Shown in pieces: positions 46,384 through 57,948 of a DNA stretch of 64,000 bases. Every line of letters starts with the position of its first letter. Positions within the stretch are counted from its first letter, which is position 1. Source of the stretch: Elgaria multicarinata webbii (lineage: Eukaryota > Chordata > Lepidosauria > Squamata > Anguidae). The position numbers and the translations under genes are program-made. Below the pieces are notes generated by a model. That model had not been told where the DNA came from, did not search any database, and worked only from the letters and a program-made list of their open reading frames with translations. Location: the NCBI RefSeq assembly GCF_023053635.1, contig NC_086182.1, forward strand, positions 2,989,001 through 3,053,000. Direction: 5' to 3'.

Positions 46384-47969
46384 CCACCTCTTTTTTGCTT
46401 ATTTAAATCACCTTGATTAATTTCAGGAAGGAAACCAATAGTAGCTGGAATGGGGAGGGGGTGTCTGTGTGTGTGTGTAAGAAAATACCCCCTTCTCTCT
46501 CCCCTGTTTCAGCAGAAGACGAGGGGAGGGTCTCCTTATCCAGCCTTCTATGGACCTTGCACCCTTATTGCACAGGAAAATTAAAAGGGTTTTGCATCAT
46601 TACCTAAATACAAGCAAAACAGAGTTTGCACAGAAGAAGAGTCTGGTTTGGAGTAGGTTGCTGTGCAGTTCATAATCATCCAGCCGCCCATCTAGCCACG
46701 CTGGAATGACGAAAGTGTTCTGTTTAATGAAGCTGGCACCTAATATGACCTCTTCCATATATAAATGCAGCCAACGCAACAATGTTGGGGATAAAAGCTC
46801 ACACCAAATCACTTCTTGGTTGCATCAACCATAACTGGGGATAACTGAACGGGATGCCACCTAAAGCCGCGTAACCCCAGAGAGGGCTGGAAGCATAACC
46901 ATATTCTTTAGAGGTTAGTAAAAAGGAGGGGAAAACCTCCAAACTGCTGGAGCACCGTTAGGAGTGGGCGAGGGAGGGAGGGGGCTGCCCCTGGCACCAA
47001 ATCCACGGGAGGATGCACTGGTGCTGCCAGCAGCCCCAAGCCTTCCTGCTCTGATTGAGCTCGCCCCATTCAGTGCGCCATGCTCCTCGCTTGACGCAGC
47101 GCCTGCACCTCGTAAGAGCAGCAGATGGCCTGGTGGTGCGGGCTGAGCACAGGTCTCCCACCACTCCTGGCAGGGGCGCTGCGCTCCTGCAGCAATGCCA
47201 GCCCAGCAAGCCCCTTGACGGCCTGGATGGCTTACACTATTGTCCAGGAAGGCCTCTGCCACTTGCTTCTGCCTATCGTATGGACTGACCACACCAGTGA
47301 GTTTGCGCTGAAATCACTACCCTGCAGAGATGCATGGCATCAACAGCCTTGAACAGCAAGGGGCTCCGTTACATGGGAAGGTCTCTTCCTTTATCATTAA
47401 GTAAAGTAAAGGCAAACAATCTGAATGAAAGGAGGGGCAGTTAGTAAGGCCAGAGTCCTGGCATCTCAGTTCAGGTATACAGAAGCCTGAACCCAAGAGC
47501 GGTAGATACTTCTGAAAGCCACAAGTGCTATGCCTGCAGAGTGCCATGAAAGGCAAGTTTAAAGTCTTCTAAAATTACTTTTAAGAAGGAAAGCGGACAT
47601 CTGGCCAAAGATGTAGAATGCAAAGAGGAGAAAGCCCTCTGGGAAAGCACGTGCTTTCCAAGGGATGGGGACAAATCCCAGCGTCTCCACTGCTTTTGCT
47701 TCCTCACCCGCACCCCTTAAGCGGACCTGGCTTGATAGCATCTTCCAAACCTTAAAAACACACCACATTTCTACAATACAACAACCTACTAAAATGCCAA
47801 CTAATCATCCAGAGGTTTCCTCCACCCCAGTAGTTATGCACCTAAAACATCTGTCCATGAAAGCCAGGAGAAAGCTGGTCTGACGCATCTGCCTGTGCAG
47901 GAAGTTCCATCAGACAAGCCTTTGATCTCATGCTTGGTTGCAACTCCGAGCAAGATTGCAACTCTTCAT

Positions 47970-48992
47970 ATGACCTTGGGGTAGATGAGGAGGCCCTTTT
48001 ATGACCTTGGGGTAGATGAGGAGGCCCTTATATGACCTTGGGGTTGATGAGGAGGCCCTCATATGACCTTGGGGTAGATGAGGAGGCCCTCATATGACCT
48101 TGGGGTAGATGAGGAGGCCCTTATATGACCTTGGGGAAGATGAGGAGGCCCTTATATGACCTTGGGGTAGATGAGGAGGCTCTTATATGACCTTGGGGTA
48201 GATGAGGAGGCCCTTATATGACCTTGGGGTAGATGAGGAGGCCCTTATATGACCTTGGGGAAGATGAGGAGGCCCTTATATGACCTTGGGGAAGATGAGG
48301 AGGCCCTTATATGACCTTGGGGAAGATGAGGAGGCCCTTATATGACCTTGGGGTAGATGAGGAGGCCCTTATATGACCTTGGGGAAGATGAGGAGGCCCT
48401 TATATGACCTTGGGGAAGACGAGGAGGCCCTTATATGACCTTGGGGAAGACGAGGAGGCCCTTATATGACCTTGGGGAAGACGAGGAGGCCCTTATATGA
48501 CCTTGGGGAAGACGAGGAGGCCCTTATATGACCTTGGGGTAGATGAGGAGGCCCTCATATGACCTTGGGGTAGATGAGGAGGCCCTTATATGACCTTGGG
48601 GAAGACGAGGAGGCCCTTATATGACCTTGGGGAAGACGAGGAGGCCCTTATATGACCTTGGGGAAGACGAGGAGGCCCTTATATGACCTTGGGGTAGATG
48701 AGGAGGCCCTCATATGACCTTGGGGTAGATGAGGAGGCCCTCATATGACCTTGGGGTAGATGAGGAGGCCCTCATATGACCTTGGGGTAGATGAGGAGGC
48801 CCTCATATGACCTTGGGGTAGATGAGGAGGCCCTTATATGACCTTGGGGTAGATGAGGAGGCCCTCATATGACCTTGGGGTAGATGAGGAGGCCCTTATA
48901 TGACCTTGGGGTAGATGAGGAGGCCCTTATATGACCTTGGGGTAGATGAGGAGGCCCTTATATGACCTTGGGGTAGATGAGGAGGCCCTCCC
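47970..48992. repeat. 31-bp minisatellite, 33 units, in TGFA intron 2
   Basis: ATGACCTTGGGG recurs every 31 bases from 47970 to 48962 (992 bp = 32 x 31) with no indel. The rest of each unit is a GTAGATGAGGAGG-type core (variants GAAGATGAG, GAAGACGAG, GTTGATGAG) and a GCCCTTAT or GCCCTCAT end. The 12-base ATGACCTTGGGG is identical in all 33 units; variation is confined to the other 19 positions. The array starts 177 bp downstream of the exon 2 splice donor in the direction of TGFA transcription. There are no unique spacers, so it is not a CRISPR array. Likely polymorphic in length. Confidence 0.97.
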
Positions 48993-49167
48993 TTCAGATA
49001 TCCAGGGCCTTGACTCTGCAGGGCATTAAAATCCAAGACCATCACTATCAATGGGGACACACAGAATCTCCAACACAGCTTTTGATTTACACGTCCTCAA
49101 ACTCAAAGCCAAAAGCCACGGCTGGCAAGATCTCAGGACGTTACATTTTGCGACTTAATAAACTCAC

Positions 49168-49221
49168 CACTCAAGGCAGATGTTGTGTTCTCCAAGGCTT
49201 GGCACACTGCTAATAAAATAC
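49168..49221 (-). CDS. TGFA: TGFA exon 2: end of signal peptide and start of propeptide
   Basis: This 54-bp exon has an acceptor TCTAG/GT preceded by a pyrimidine-rich tract (CTTTTCCTCCTC) and a donor AGTG/GTGAGT. It starts with two bases that complete a glycine codon and encodes ILLAVCQALENTTSALS, then one base that joins exon 3 to make Ala. Mammalian TGFA has IVLAACQALENSTSPLS at this place, so hydrophobic core, CQALEN block and N-glycosylation sequon (NTT here, NST in mammals) are kept. Signal-peptide cleavage is expected just after the Ala/Cys region, leaving a short N-terminal propeptide. The exon is easily missed because it is only 17 codons and sits 177 bp from a large tandem repeat array. 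Confidence 0.93.
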
Positions 49222-49529
49222 CTAGAGGAGGAAAAGACATCCAGGTGTGAAAATATGCAAATTGTTCATTTTAAAACAGATCATTTTAAAACTCTAGCTG
49301 TTCTGAAGTCCCACCATGGCAAAATTTCCAGAGTCCTTGGGTGGTGGTGTTTTGGTTTTTTTAAAAGCTTTTATTCATGTATTATTCATGTATACTTGCA
49401 TTGCTAAGTCAACACACAAAATACTGAGCATTAATAACCCCAGTTTCACATCTGGGGAGCTCAAAGAGTGTAAAAGATGAAACATTAAAGGCTGTGACCC
49501 AATGCATACATGTTTATACATGCTCTGGA

Positions 49530-49608
49530 GCAGCTTTTCCCAGCCTGGCACCCTCCAGGTGTGTTGGACTACAATTCCCATCCTCCTCCAGCCAGGTTGG
49601 GGAATGCT
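49530..49608. mobile_element. Palindromic MITE, left arm mostly
   Basis: CCCAGCCTGGCACCCTCCAG, GTGTTGGACTACAATTCCCA and a short right end AGGTTGGGGAATGCTG. About 310 bp upstream of exon 2. Confidence 0.75.
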
Positions 49609-51019
49609 GTTTTGGATCAAGCTCTCTTGACCTTAGCAGTACTTCTGATTGGGCAGCATGGCTGAAACAGTTGTCCTCCTTTGAAATGCTGGGGGAAAGT
49701 TAACATGGAAATTCTGCACGTGATCACGTATGCCCCAAAGCCAAATAGCGGCTCTTAATCGTGAGCTGCTTCCTAGTGCAGCATTTGTAGGAATAAAACT
49801 TGATATCATTCTCCACAAGAGCATGCGAACGAAACAAGGAGTCCAGCCACCATTTCTCCAGGGTGAAACCACATGAACGGAAGAGAAATACTTAACCCTT
49901 TGCCTCCAGCCACTGTTCTAAACCATGCTTACAACAGAAACACGGGTCTGTAACCTCAGCTGGAGGTGTGCGGGGTGGAGAGATTTGCAGGAGACAAACG
50001 GCAGGGGAGTTTTAGTGGCTGTGACCCCCCCACACACACACACTGCTTCTCTGCAAATCTCTCCCTCCACCCACCTTGACAATTCACCCTTAAAAAGCAA
50101 CAATATGGCTTCCAAGTCTCCTTGGAGGAAAAGGTGGGATATAAACGTAACAAGTAAATAAATGTGTGTGCCTGTTCTCTCGAAACATACCGGCTCTATT
50201 TCTCCCCTTCATCCCACTGCAGACACCAACATCAGTGGTCCAGCCGTTAACAATAGGCATTATTGCTAGCAAGTCATAAAGTGGAGTTAGCTTCTCATTA
50301 GTCGTTTTGCCAGGAGGGACCACCAAGTCCGACTCCCTGCTCAGTGTGAGAATCGGGCTTCAGGCATCCCTGACCGATGGCTGTACAGTCTCTGTCTGAA
50401 TGCCTCCAGTGACAGAGTAGATTCTGCTAAAGGTGCCAGCTGTAGGGGAGCAGGGAGCGGGGGCTAACGCTGCTCAAAATAGCGCTAGGGATGACAGTGG
50501 CTCAGAGCCCAACCACTGCAAGGCAGCCCTTGGCGGAGGCAAATGAAGATCCATAAATATGCCAACAGCATCTCCAGGCGCAATGGGAAAGCTTTGGAAA
50601 TACTTTCAGCGACCTCATCCTTGGGACGAGTGCCCACCATGAATCAAGCTGGGGGCACAGATCACGGCATTCCCTCAAAAGAGGCACCTCCCCAGCTGGG
50701 CCAGAGTTTAACACCCGCAGAAGATAAACACAAAACTCATTAGCTCAATTGGGAATTCTGAGTTATTAAAAGTTTCAGCCCGCTCCATTCAAAGCCATGG
50801 TCTTTGGGGGACTTGAAGGCACAGAAATGTCTGGCATGAACTTCCGAAGGAGTCTTGAAACCCCGGACTACAAAAAACATCTTTCACACAGCAACTCGCA
50901 CAGAGAAGGATGGGGGGGGGGGGAGCCCAATTCTAACGCACAAATAAATCCTGCCAAGAGTGTCAGCTGCACCCCAAGGTCTCCGCATAGAGAGTTATTT
51001 CATCTACTAAATGCCGCAT

Positions 51020-51420
51020 CTGATAATTTCTCTGGGTGTTGTACAATTAAAATATAAACAATAAAATCATGGAAACAACAAATTACAACATAAAACCAAC
51101 AGACATCCCAGCACAGCATAAAATGTAAGATGGTTGCAAAAATGAAAACCACAAGCAGGCACAAGAATTAAAACCACACTACTGGAACTAAAATAGTGGA
51201 CCTTAACACACTAAAAACATTAAAATACTTTAAAAGCCTGGGATAGACAAGTCTTAGCATGGTACCCCCCAAAAAATAGTCATGTGGGAACAAGGCAAGC
51301 TTCCTTTGGGAGAGCTTTAGAAATACGGGGGGCCACCACCAAAAAAGCTCTCTCGCTCTCTTGTTGCCATGTCGGGGAAGGTTGGGATACAGGGCTAGAT
51401 CAACCCTCCTCAGCCTGCCT
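51020..51420 (-). mobile_element. L2 3'-end fragment
   Basis: TCTGGGTGTTGTACAATTAA, then CCACCACCAAAAAAGCTCTC and GCCATGTCGGGGAAG (minus-strand ORF2 end with the usual RERA-type block) in the order of the L2 3' end. Strongly diverged. Confidence 0.65.
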
Positions 51421-52039
51421 GTGTGCGAGCACACACACACACCCTCTGCTACTGGGAGCATTGCTTTCCCACCTCTTCCTCTTACCTGTTGCAGGGGAAG
51501 CTTCCATTACCAGTGAGCTTCAATGCCAAAGTGGCCTCTGCTGGCACAGGAGGGTGATAGGCCAAGGGTCAGAGGTCAAAGGGTAGGTTAACCCACCCAC
51601 AGCAAAGCAAGTGACACTGTACTAGGAATGTAGGAACTCTCAGTTCCTTCCATGGAAGACGAAAACTGCTTATTTTTGCCTACCACGTGTTAAAAGTGTG
51701 TCATGTCGGCTTGGGGTGTTTCCTTGCACCATCCCACGCCTACTTGATGATAAAAGAAGTCAGAGTGTGAAGGAAGAGAAAGAAAAGGCATGCAACATGT
51801 CCGCAGCCAGCGTTGGCTTGTCCTTGCTACTAGGGGTGTGCACGGACCCCCCGCTCTGCTTCACTTCCAGATCCGCGATTTGCAGATCAGGCTGCTCAGC
51901 CCCGCCCCCGCTCCGCCTATGTCCACTCCGCTCTGCTTGGAGCTCCGGATCTGGATCGGAGCTCCGTTTCCCCCCCCCCCCCATAGGCTTGCATTAAGCT
52001 AAAAAAGTATACAACTTTTTTTCTGTTAAAGTTAGAAAC

Positions 52040-52530
52040 TTCAAGTTTGGCACCATGACACCTCATGGAGGTATACACACGCACGCCAAGACTCAAGGCA
52101 GTCCCATCATCCCCTGATTTTTGGGGAATTCATGAAAACCGGGCACCCCATTCACACCCCTTTCCATAGCTCCGTCAATTTGCACGTTAAAAATCTCAAA
52201 CTCACCACCATGATAGCTTGTCCAGGGATACATTTTTGGGGAATTTCTGAAAACCGGGCACCCCATTCACACACCTTTCCATAGCTCCGTCAATTTGCAC
52301 GTTAAAAATCTCAAACTCGCCACCATGAAAGCTTATCCAGGGGTGCACACGCACGCAAAGACTCAAGGCAGTCCCATCATCCCCTGATTTTTGGGGAATT
52401 TATGAAAATCGGGGACCCCATTCACACCCCTTTCCATAGCTCCGTCAATTTGCACGTTAAAAATCTCAAACTCGCCACCATGATAGCTTGTCCAGGGATA
52501 CATACGCACGCCAAGACTCAAGGCAGTCCC
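52040..52530. repeat. Tandem repeat inside the hAT element, period about 155 bp
   Basis: TTTCCATAGCTCCGTCAATT occurs at 52161, 52276 and 52431, spacings of 115 and 155 bp; the middle unit lacks about 40 bp. Neighbouring GACTCAAGGCAGTCCCATCA blocks repeat in step. Confidence 0.88.
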
Positions 52531-52601
52531 AGCGGCAGAGCCCAGTAAAGGACCAAGGGAGAGGGGGACCTTCCCTGCCTCCGTCCGTGGTCCGTCGCCA
52601 T

Positions 52602-52685
52602 CTTCAATTGAGCCCGCGGTTCCACCAGGAAGTCTGGGCCGCAAGCAGCCCAGGCTTCCTGGTGGAACCGCGGGCTCAATTGAAG
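52602..52685. repeat. Perfect 31-bp inverted repeat with 22-bp loop in hAT core
   Basis: CTTCAATTGAGCCCGCGG... on the left is exactly complementary to ...CCGCGGGCTCAATTGAAG on the right. The weaker pairing extends outwards through CCTCCGTC and GACGGAGG. In the sister copy the same loop (after 44178) holds the inverted duplication. Confidence 0.93.
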
Positions 52686-54355
52686 ACGCCAACAGACCGC
52701 AGACGGAGGCAGGTAAGGGAGAGGAGGGCGGGGGGGGTTACCGGGCCCTGCCGCCGTCGCTGCATGGGCGACGGCGACAGCGACAGGGCCCAGTAAACCC
52801 CACTTACCTTTCCAGCAGAGCTCCGGATCGAGGCGAAGGATCCGCCTTCACCTCAATCCTCTTCGCCACGCTCCGCCGGCCCCCCAATCCTCTTCGCCTC
52901 CGCCTTAAGGGCAGGCGAAGCCCCCCGCTCCGCTCCTGCTTCTCCGGTCCGATTAGAAGCGGAGCACATCCCTACTGGCTACCTATGTGGCCACCCACAG
53001 CCCAAGAAGATAAAAAGGGCTTCTACAAAACCAGCTGCTTCAAGAACAGAATTAAGGAGAGACATTTATTCTCTACTAATTGAACTAAGGTGGAACATTT
53101 GGCCTGGAGGTGGATCTGGGAGGACCTGATCATGCTGTTATGGGGCACAGAAGAGTTGTCCCGTTTCCTCCCTGCTCTGGCATTCCCACCCGACCCCCAG
53201 ATTTCAGGCCCATACACGTCCTGCAAGGGAAAGAGGAGAAAAACCCACAGGGACCGAGAGCGACCTGCAGCAACTCCTCAGAAACGACAACATTTCATGA
53301 GGCCGTATGCACAGGAAGCTCTCCGCCAGTCAGGACAGCAGGATTAGGCCCACGGTACTATGAAGTGGGTAGAGACACTTGTACTTTTACCGCAAATCAA
53401 ATCCCGTGCATAAGACCCACGGTCAGTTAGCTGAAATGACGAGGGAAAGACGAGGAGGAGCTGACACTCCAGAGCTTTGAGCCACTGCAGTCCTCTACGC
53501 ACACACATTTTGTTCCATGGAATGGAACTTCTGAGGAAACACAGAGAGGTTTGGTTTGCATGCAACATATGTTTGCACAGGCACCAACAGCACTGTGCAT
53601 TAAACCATGAGCAGCAGAGAACCGGTTTGCAGACCAGCTGATTCAAGGAAGCGCCTCAATCCCAACGTACCACCCACAAGGGAACGTAATTCAAAGCAGA
53701 AGTCGGACGAGGGACGGGAAGCGAGGCCACAACAGAAGTAAGACTGCATGGAAGGAGAGCTGGCAGGAGCGCAAAAGAGGAGGGATGCGGAGCGTGCAGA
53801 GCGCATCCGGGCACAAGCTGGCCCCGTTCCCCAACTTGAATCAGAGGAAGTTTGCACCAGCTGTTCCAAGATAGAGGGACACCAGGCAAACCGGCACAAG
53901 ATCATCCCGCCAGCACTTCTGTACCATTAAAAAAGCCAAGCAGAAAACCTTCACAGCAGCTGAGAAATCTCCATTATTTAAATTCTTTAACAGCAGGAAA
54001 AAGTATTTTGCATAAGACACAGCGTAACTATCCAAATTATCCAGACAAGGCCGGAGTCTACATCTGTGCCAGTAATAAGCAAACAGGGAAGAACGCAGCG
54101 ATGCCTATCTGTCCTCCTCTGCCCGCACCCACCCCAAAGGCCTCCTGGCCTCCTTTGCACACTGCTGCTGATTGACACCACGTTAAAGAGTTCCACAGCG
54201 AGAAGAGTCAAATCCTGCAGTCAGTGTAAGTTGCACACACACACACTGGGCAAATGCCCTCATCGTACGAAACATTGGGCAATTTTACTGTCCTATCCTG
54301 CACTGCATATTCTGCCGGGGGTGGGTGGGGGGTGGGAGCAAGGGCTAAACAGTGA

Positions 54356-54455
54356 GGCTCCAGATGTTATTGAACGCCAACTCCTATCAGCCCCAGCCAG
54401 CATGGCCAATGATCAGGGATGATGGGAGTTGTGTGCCCACATCTGGAGGACCACT
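54356..54455. mobile_element. Palindromic MITE, near full length
   Basis: GGCTCCAGATGTTATTGAAC with CAACTCCTATCAGCCCCAGC faces GATGATGGGAGTTGTGTGCC and CATCTGGAGGACCACTG. Confidence 0.8.
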
Positions 54456-55782
54456 GTTCCTGCTTTAGAGACTCTCTCTGAGGAGGACAAGGCAGGGTAA
54501 GGGTGAAGGGGTGGAGGAGGGAATGGCGCAAAGTCCTGGAGGTGGAGAGGATGGAGGAAGGGGCCCCATCCTCTAGCCCAGGGAGCAGGAACGTCCAGGC
54601 TGGGGAGGTTCCCCATCCATCCTGTGGAACCTCTCTGGGTTCCTTGGTGGTGGTGGTGGTGGGAGCTGTAATTAAAGATAACGATGAGGGGAAGGGTTCC
54701 TCTGTGCAGGGAATCGGGCATCAGAACACAGCGGGGAATCCCAGGCCGGAGGCGGCAGTGGGGACCCAGGGTGCTCAGCAGGAACTGGAAAAAGCAGCTC
54801 CGGCCTGCACCAGCGGAGTCATCCTTGGCCCGCCTTTCGCTGCCCCTGATGTCCATCCCCTCCTGTCAAAATTCAGACTATGAGCTGCTTGGAGCAAGGG
54901 CCTGCCTTTTCTCCTTCGTGTTACTCTTTTAAGCATCAACACAGCAATGGCAAACGTTCAAGCACTTTCATTAATTAGAGAAGTGCAGCTGTGCATGAAG
55001 AATATTTGCCCGTTAATGTACAGAATCTCAGTGAGATGAATGTTAGAAGATGCTTCCAATAGGAAAGAGATGACGTGTTTCCAAAACTCTTGAGAAGAAG
55101 GTGTGCCCCAAAACCCTTGCCCTAAAAGCAACATGTGGGCATTGCTCATCCTCTGCCGCCCAAGAGCTGCTTCTGGGATGAAACACCATGTTTCCTCTTT
55201 CCTCAGAGGATTGTGGAAAGGCAGCACACCCTTATCAGCTAAAAATACTGCCGCTTGCCCAAAACATGACATCAGTTGAGTCAAATCACATTAAACCTAT
55301 TAAGGGAACTTTGTTCCAACGTTGCCTACTTCGATATGTGCAAGTGAAAAACAGCCATTGTCTTCCTGCTAAAAAGTGGCATCCCTGACCTTCTGCATCC
55401 CCTGGCGCAGAAGTGAGGAACGAAATTGCCCCTCCCTCGCCTGGCCCTCTGCGGGCCATGACTGCGGGCCCCAGCCATTTTGCCTTTCTCAGTGCTGAGA
55501 GGGGCGTGGAATTCAAGCACAGAGACAGGGACCGGGCACCTCCTTTGTGCATCTCTCACCATCCCCATTGGAGCAACAGGAGCAGCTGGCATCAGGAGGT
55601 GTGGGTCTTCCCAGCGCCAGCCAAGTCCCCGACTTGGCACATGGCTTGTTATCCCAATGTGGACAGCCAGCACTGGCAGGAGCCACTGTCCTTCCATGGC
55701 TCTGGAGAAATCCAAGCAGGCTCCGCAGGCCGGCTGGGGGGACCACCACCAGTTCCTCATTCCTCCCCTGGTGAAACCTTCC

Positions 55783-55918
55783 CCAAACTGACACCCTCCA
55801 GATGTGATGGGACTCAACCCCTATGGCCCCCAGCCACCATGACCAATGTCCATGAAGGTTGGTGTTGATGGGAGTTGTGGTCCACCAAATTTGGAAGGGA
55901 CCAGGTTGGGGAAGGCTG
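55783..55918. mobile_element. Palindromic MITE, full length
   Basis: CCCCAAACTGACACCCTCCA and GATGTGATGGGACTCAACCC face TGGGAGTTGTGGTCCACCA and GGACCAGGTTGGGGAAGGC. Confidence 0.83.
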
Positions 55919-55951
55919 CCCGAATGAGGTATTAAGTCCCAAACCATGGGG

Positions 55952-56320
55952 CTCGTCAGACGAGTGTCCTATAGCACGCTCATTACTGGCCACCTATGGT
56001 TTTTCGCGGGTCCTTTTCACAAAGCTGTCCACCTCCTGCACATCTCCTACTCCTTCTGCTCATTTTTCCATCACAAAATAAAGACCCGGAAAATCTGATT
56101 TATTTACGGAACTTGCTGCCATTTCCTGCAGTGTGCAGGAGAAGTAGCGTGATAAAAATGCCCACTGAATGGGCCACGTTGTCGTTGCTTGCGTCTTCTT
56201 TCTTCCTGTGTGGAGAAAGAGGAAGCTGTTCGTCCCTATTGTGGGACAGCAGCAGGAGGAAAAGCGACGGGAGGGAAACGCGATTTCCTCCCCGCCCCAC
56301 GACTGATGATGCTCCATATC
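55952..56320. repeat. Second copy of the 23755-24085 dispersed repeat
   Basis: CGCTCATTACTGGCCACCTA, GGTTTTTCGCGGGTCCTTT, CCACTGAATGGGCCACGTT and TATTGTGGGACAGCAGCAGG appear in the same order as in intron 3. Start CTCGTCAGACGAGTGTCC near 55951. Confidence 0.7.
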
Positions 56321-57948
56321 TCCAAGGCCAAAATTAGTAACAGGCTGAAACATGGAGGAAAGGGGAGCTGGAAGCACCCCAGGTGAGCTCAGCGCACACC
56401 AGGAAATGAACTGATACAACGGTAAAGAGCATTCAGCGTTCTGACAAAAAACTGGAAGGGGGAGAGCCCAGCACCTCCCACGGCCGTCTGTCCCAGCTGG
56501 CCCTGGCAGGACGTTCTTCCCAAGGTGTTTGGTTGAAATTCCGTTTTGTAAATTTGAACCTGTTGCTTCAGGTCCTACCTGGGGAGCAAATGAAAACATA
56601 TTTGCTCCATCGCTATGACAGCCCTTCACATATACTCCCCTCAAAGTTCTGAGGGCACATTTAGGCAGGCCACACACTTACATCTCATTCAGAACATGTT
56701 TGTCTAGGGAGTCCGAAAAGTGTACTTTTGCAAGGAGCTTAAACAATTAACCTAGAGAGCAATCCTATGGTCTCCGGAGAGTGTCCCAGGGAACACAGGG
56801 TTCTTTAGAGTCCCCCCTCTGATCCTGCAGGCACTGCTTTGACCTCAGAAAGGGGGCTCCGGAATCCAATCCCCACCCCTCGCAGCCACCATGGAAAGAA
56901 CCGTGGCACCTGCACTAGAGAGAGAACCTCGGAAAGGTCTCAAATTGGGCGGGGAGAGGAGAGGCTAGGATACGAGAAACCCTACGGCCTCTCCAGCCCC
57001 TGCCAGTGTGCCCTCTCTAGATGGGCTCAGGGGCCAGACCTTCTCCACCACAAGGAGACCCATGGCAGCCAGAGGCCAGAGGATTTGAATTACTGGTTGG
57101 ATTATTCAGAAGAGCAGGATGCACAATGATATTCCGTCACCACAACCAAGATCAGGTCAGGATTTGCTCAGAGAAACCAAAAGAGCTCACTCTGAAATGC
57201 TCCAGCTCTGAGTCAGATGGCTTGCAAAAAATCAGAAGAATGAGGAAGGGTAGCGCCAACCTAGGTTCTATTTAAGAGATACATGAGCTGCCTTTCGAAA
57301 CACGGCATTTTCTCAGAACAGTATGATCTTTAGGGGGCAAAAGGCACAGCAGGTTTAAGGAGTACTGCCCAGATCCCAGCCTCCCCCAAGCGGTGGAGTG
57401 CGCAACCTCCTGCCCTATATTGCCTATTAGGGGCGGGGGGGTGTCCAAGAGGAGCACCAATGTTGGAATAACGGGCTGCCCCTCCCCACTTCACATTCTC
57501 ACACACGGCCAGTTGGCAGCCCGGTTCTCTCAAGGGCACCAGCGTCTCTTTACTCAACAAGCAAAACTGGCAAGTTTCGGTAGCATGAGGGAATTCCATG
57601 CCAAGAGAAACCCAGCAACAAAGGGTGGAGCTGCTCTGTGCAGATCTGCTGGGAACAGCAGAGCGAGCAAGAGGACAACGCAAAACAGTCAACGTTATTT
57701 TGGCTGCCCTTTTTTGTCACAAGTTCTCACAAAAACATGTTTGAGTTACAACTCTCCATGGCTTTTAAATTCAAGAATCATTCCTGATTTTAGATGGCTT
57801 TTTTTAAAAAAATGTAACCTGACTGGAACATTTTGGTAAAAAAAAAAAGGGGGGGTGGAATCTTCAAATGAGATAATTCCTTAGTTGTGGGTCCAAAACA
57901 TTGAAGAATTTCATTCTTAAAAAGAAAAAGGAATTGCTCCATTTCCCT

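Larger units (their letters stand above)
25215..49167 (-). other. TGFA: TGFA intron 2
   Basis: About 23.95 kb between the exon 2 donor GTGAGT (49167-49162) and the exon 3 acceptor. The insertions are listed separately. The stretches 26881-28325, 31241-33175, 34863-35547, 35786-36589, 36728-37651, 40978-41378, 41618-42357, 42471-43649, 44919-46287 and 46384-47969 hold no gene or clear repeat that I recognise, apart from an (AC)n run at 32453-32471 and AAATCGAT-type AT-rich remnants near 27150-27240 and 46100-46150. Confidence 0.85.
51823..52982. mobile_element. hAT nonautonomous element, 1,144 bp, with TSD
   Basis: Element 51831-52974 begins TAGGGGTGTGCACGGACC and ends AGCACATCCCTA. Flanks CTTGCTAC (51823-51830) and CTGGCTAC (52975-52982) match at seven of eight bases. 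The left third holds tandem copies of a roughly 155-bp unit (52040-52530). The middle has a perfect 31-bp inverted repeat (52602-52632 with 52655-52685) around a 22-bp spacer. The right third matches 44419-44738. No transposase is encoded. Confidence 0.92.

Noticed and set aside
47970-48992. CRISPR-like array
   Set aside because: Units are directly adjacent with no unique spacers, and the genome is vertebrate; it is a minisatellite.
51480-51545. Alternative TGFA exon (ATG...GCAACAG/GTAAGA on the minus strand)
   Set aside because: The donor is good and the phase would fit exon 3, but the seven-codon frame has no signal peptide and an in-frame TGA lies just upstream; the true exon 2 at 49168-49221 matches the family.
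55413-55947. Overlapping frames of 140-163 codons on both strands
   Set aside because: GC-rich DNA with a MITE at its right side; no domain, and neither strand shows consistent exon signals.
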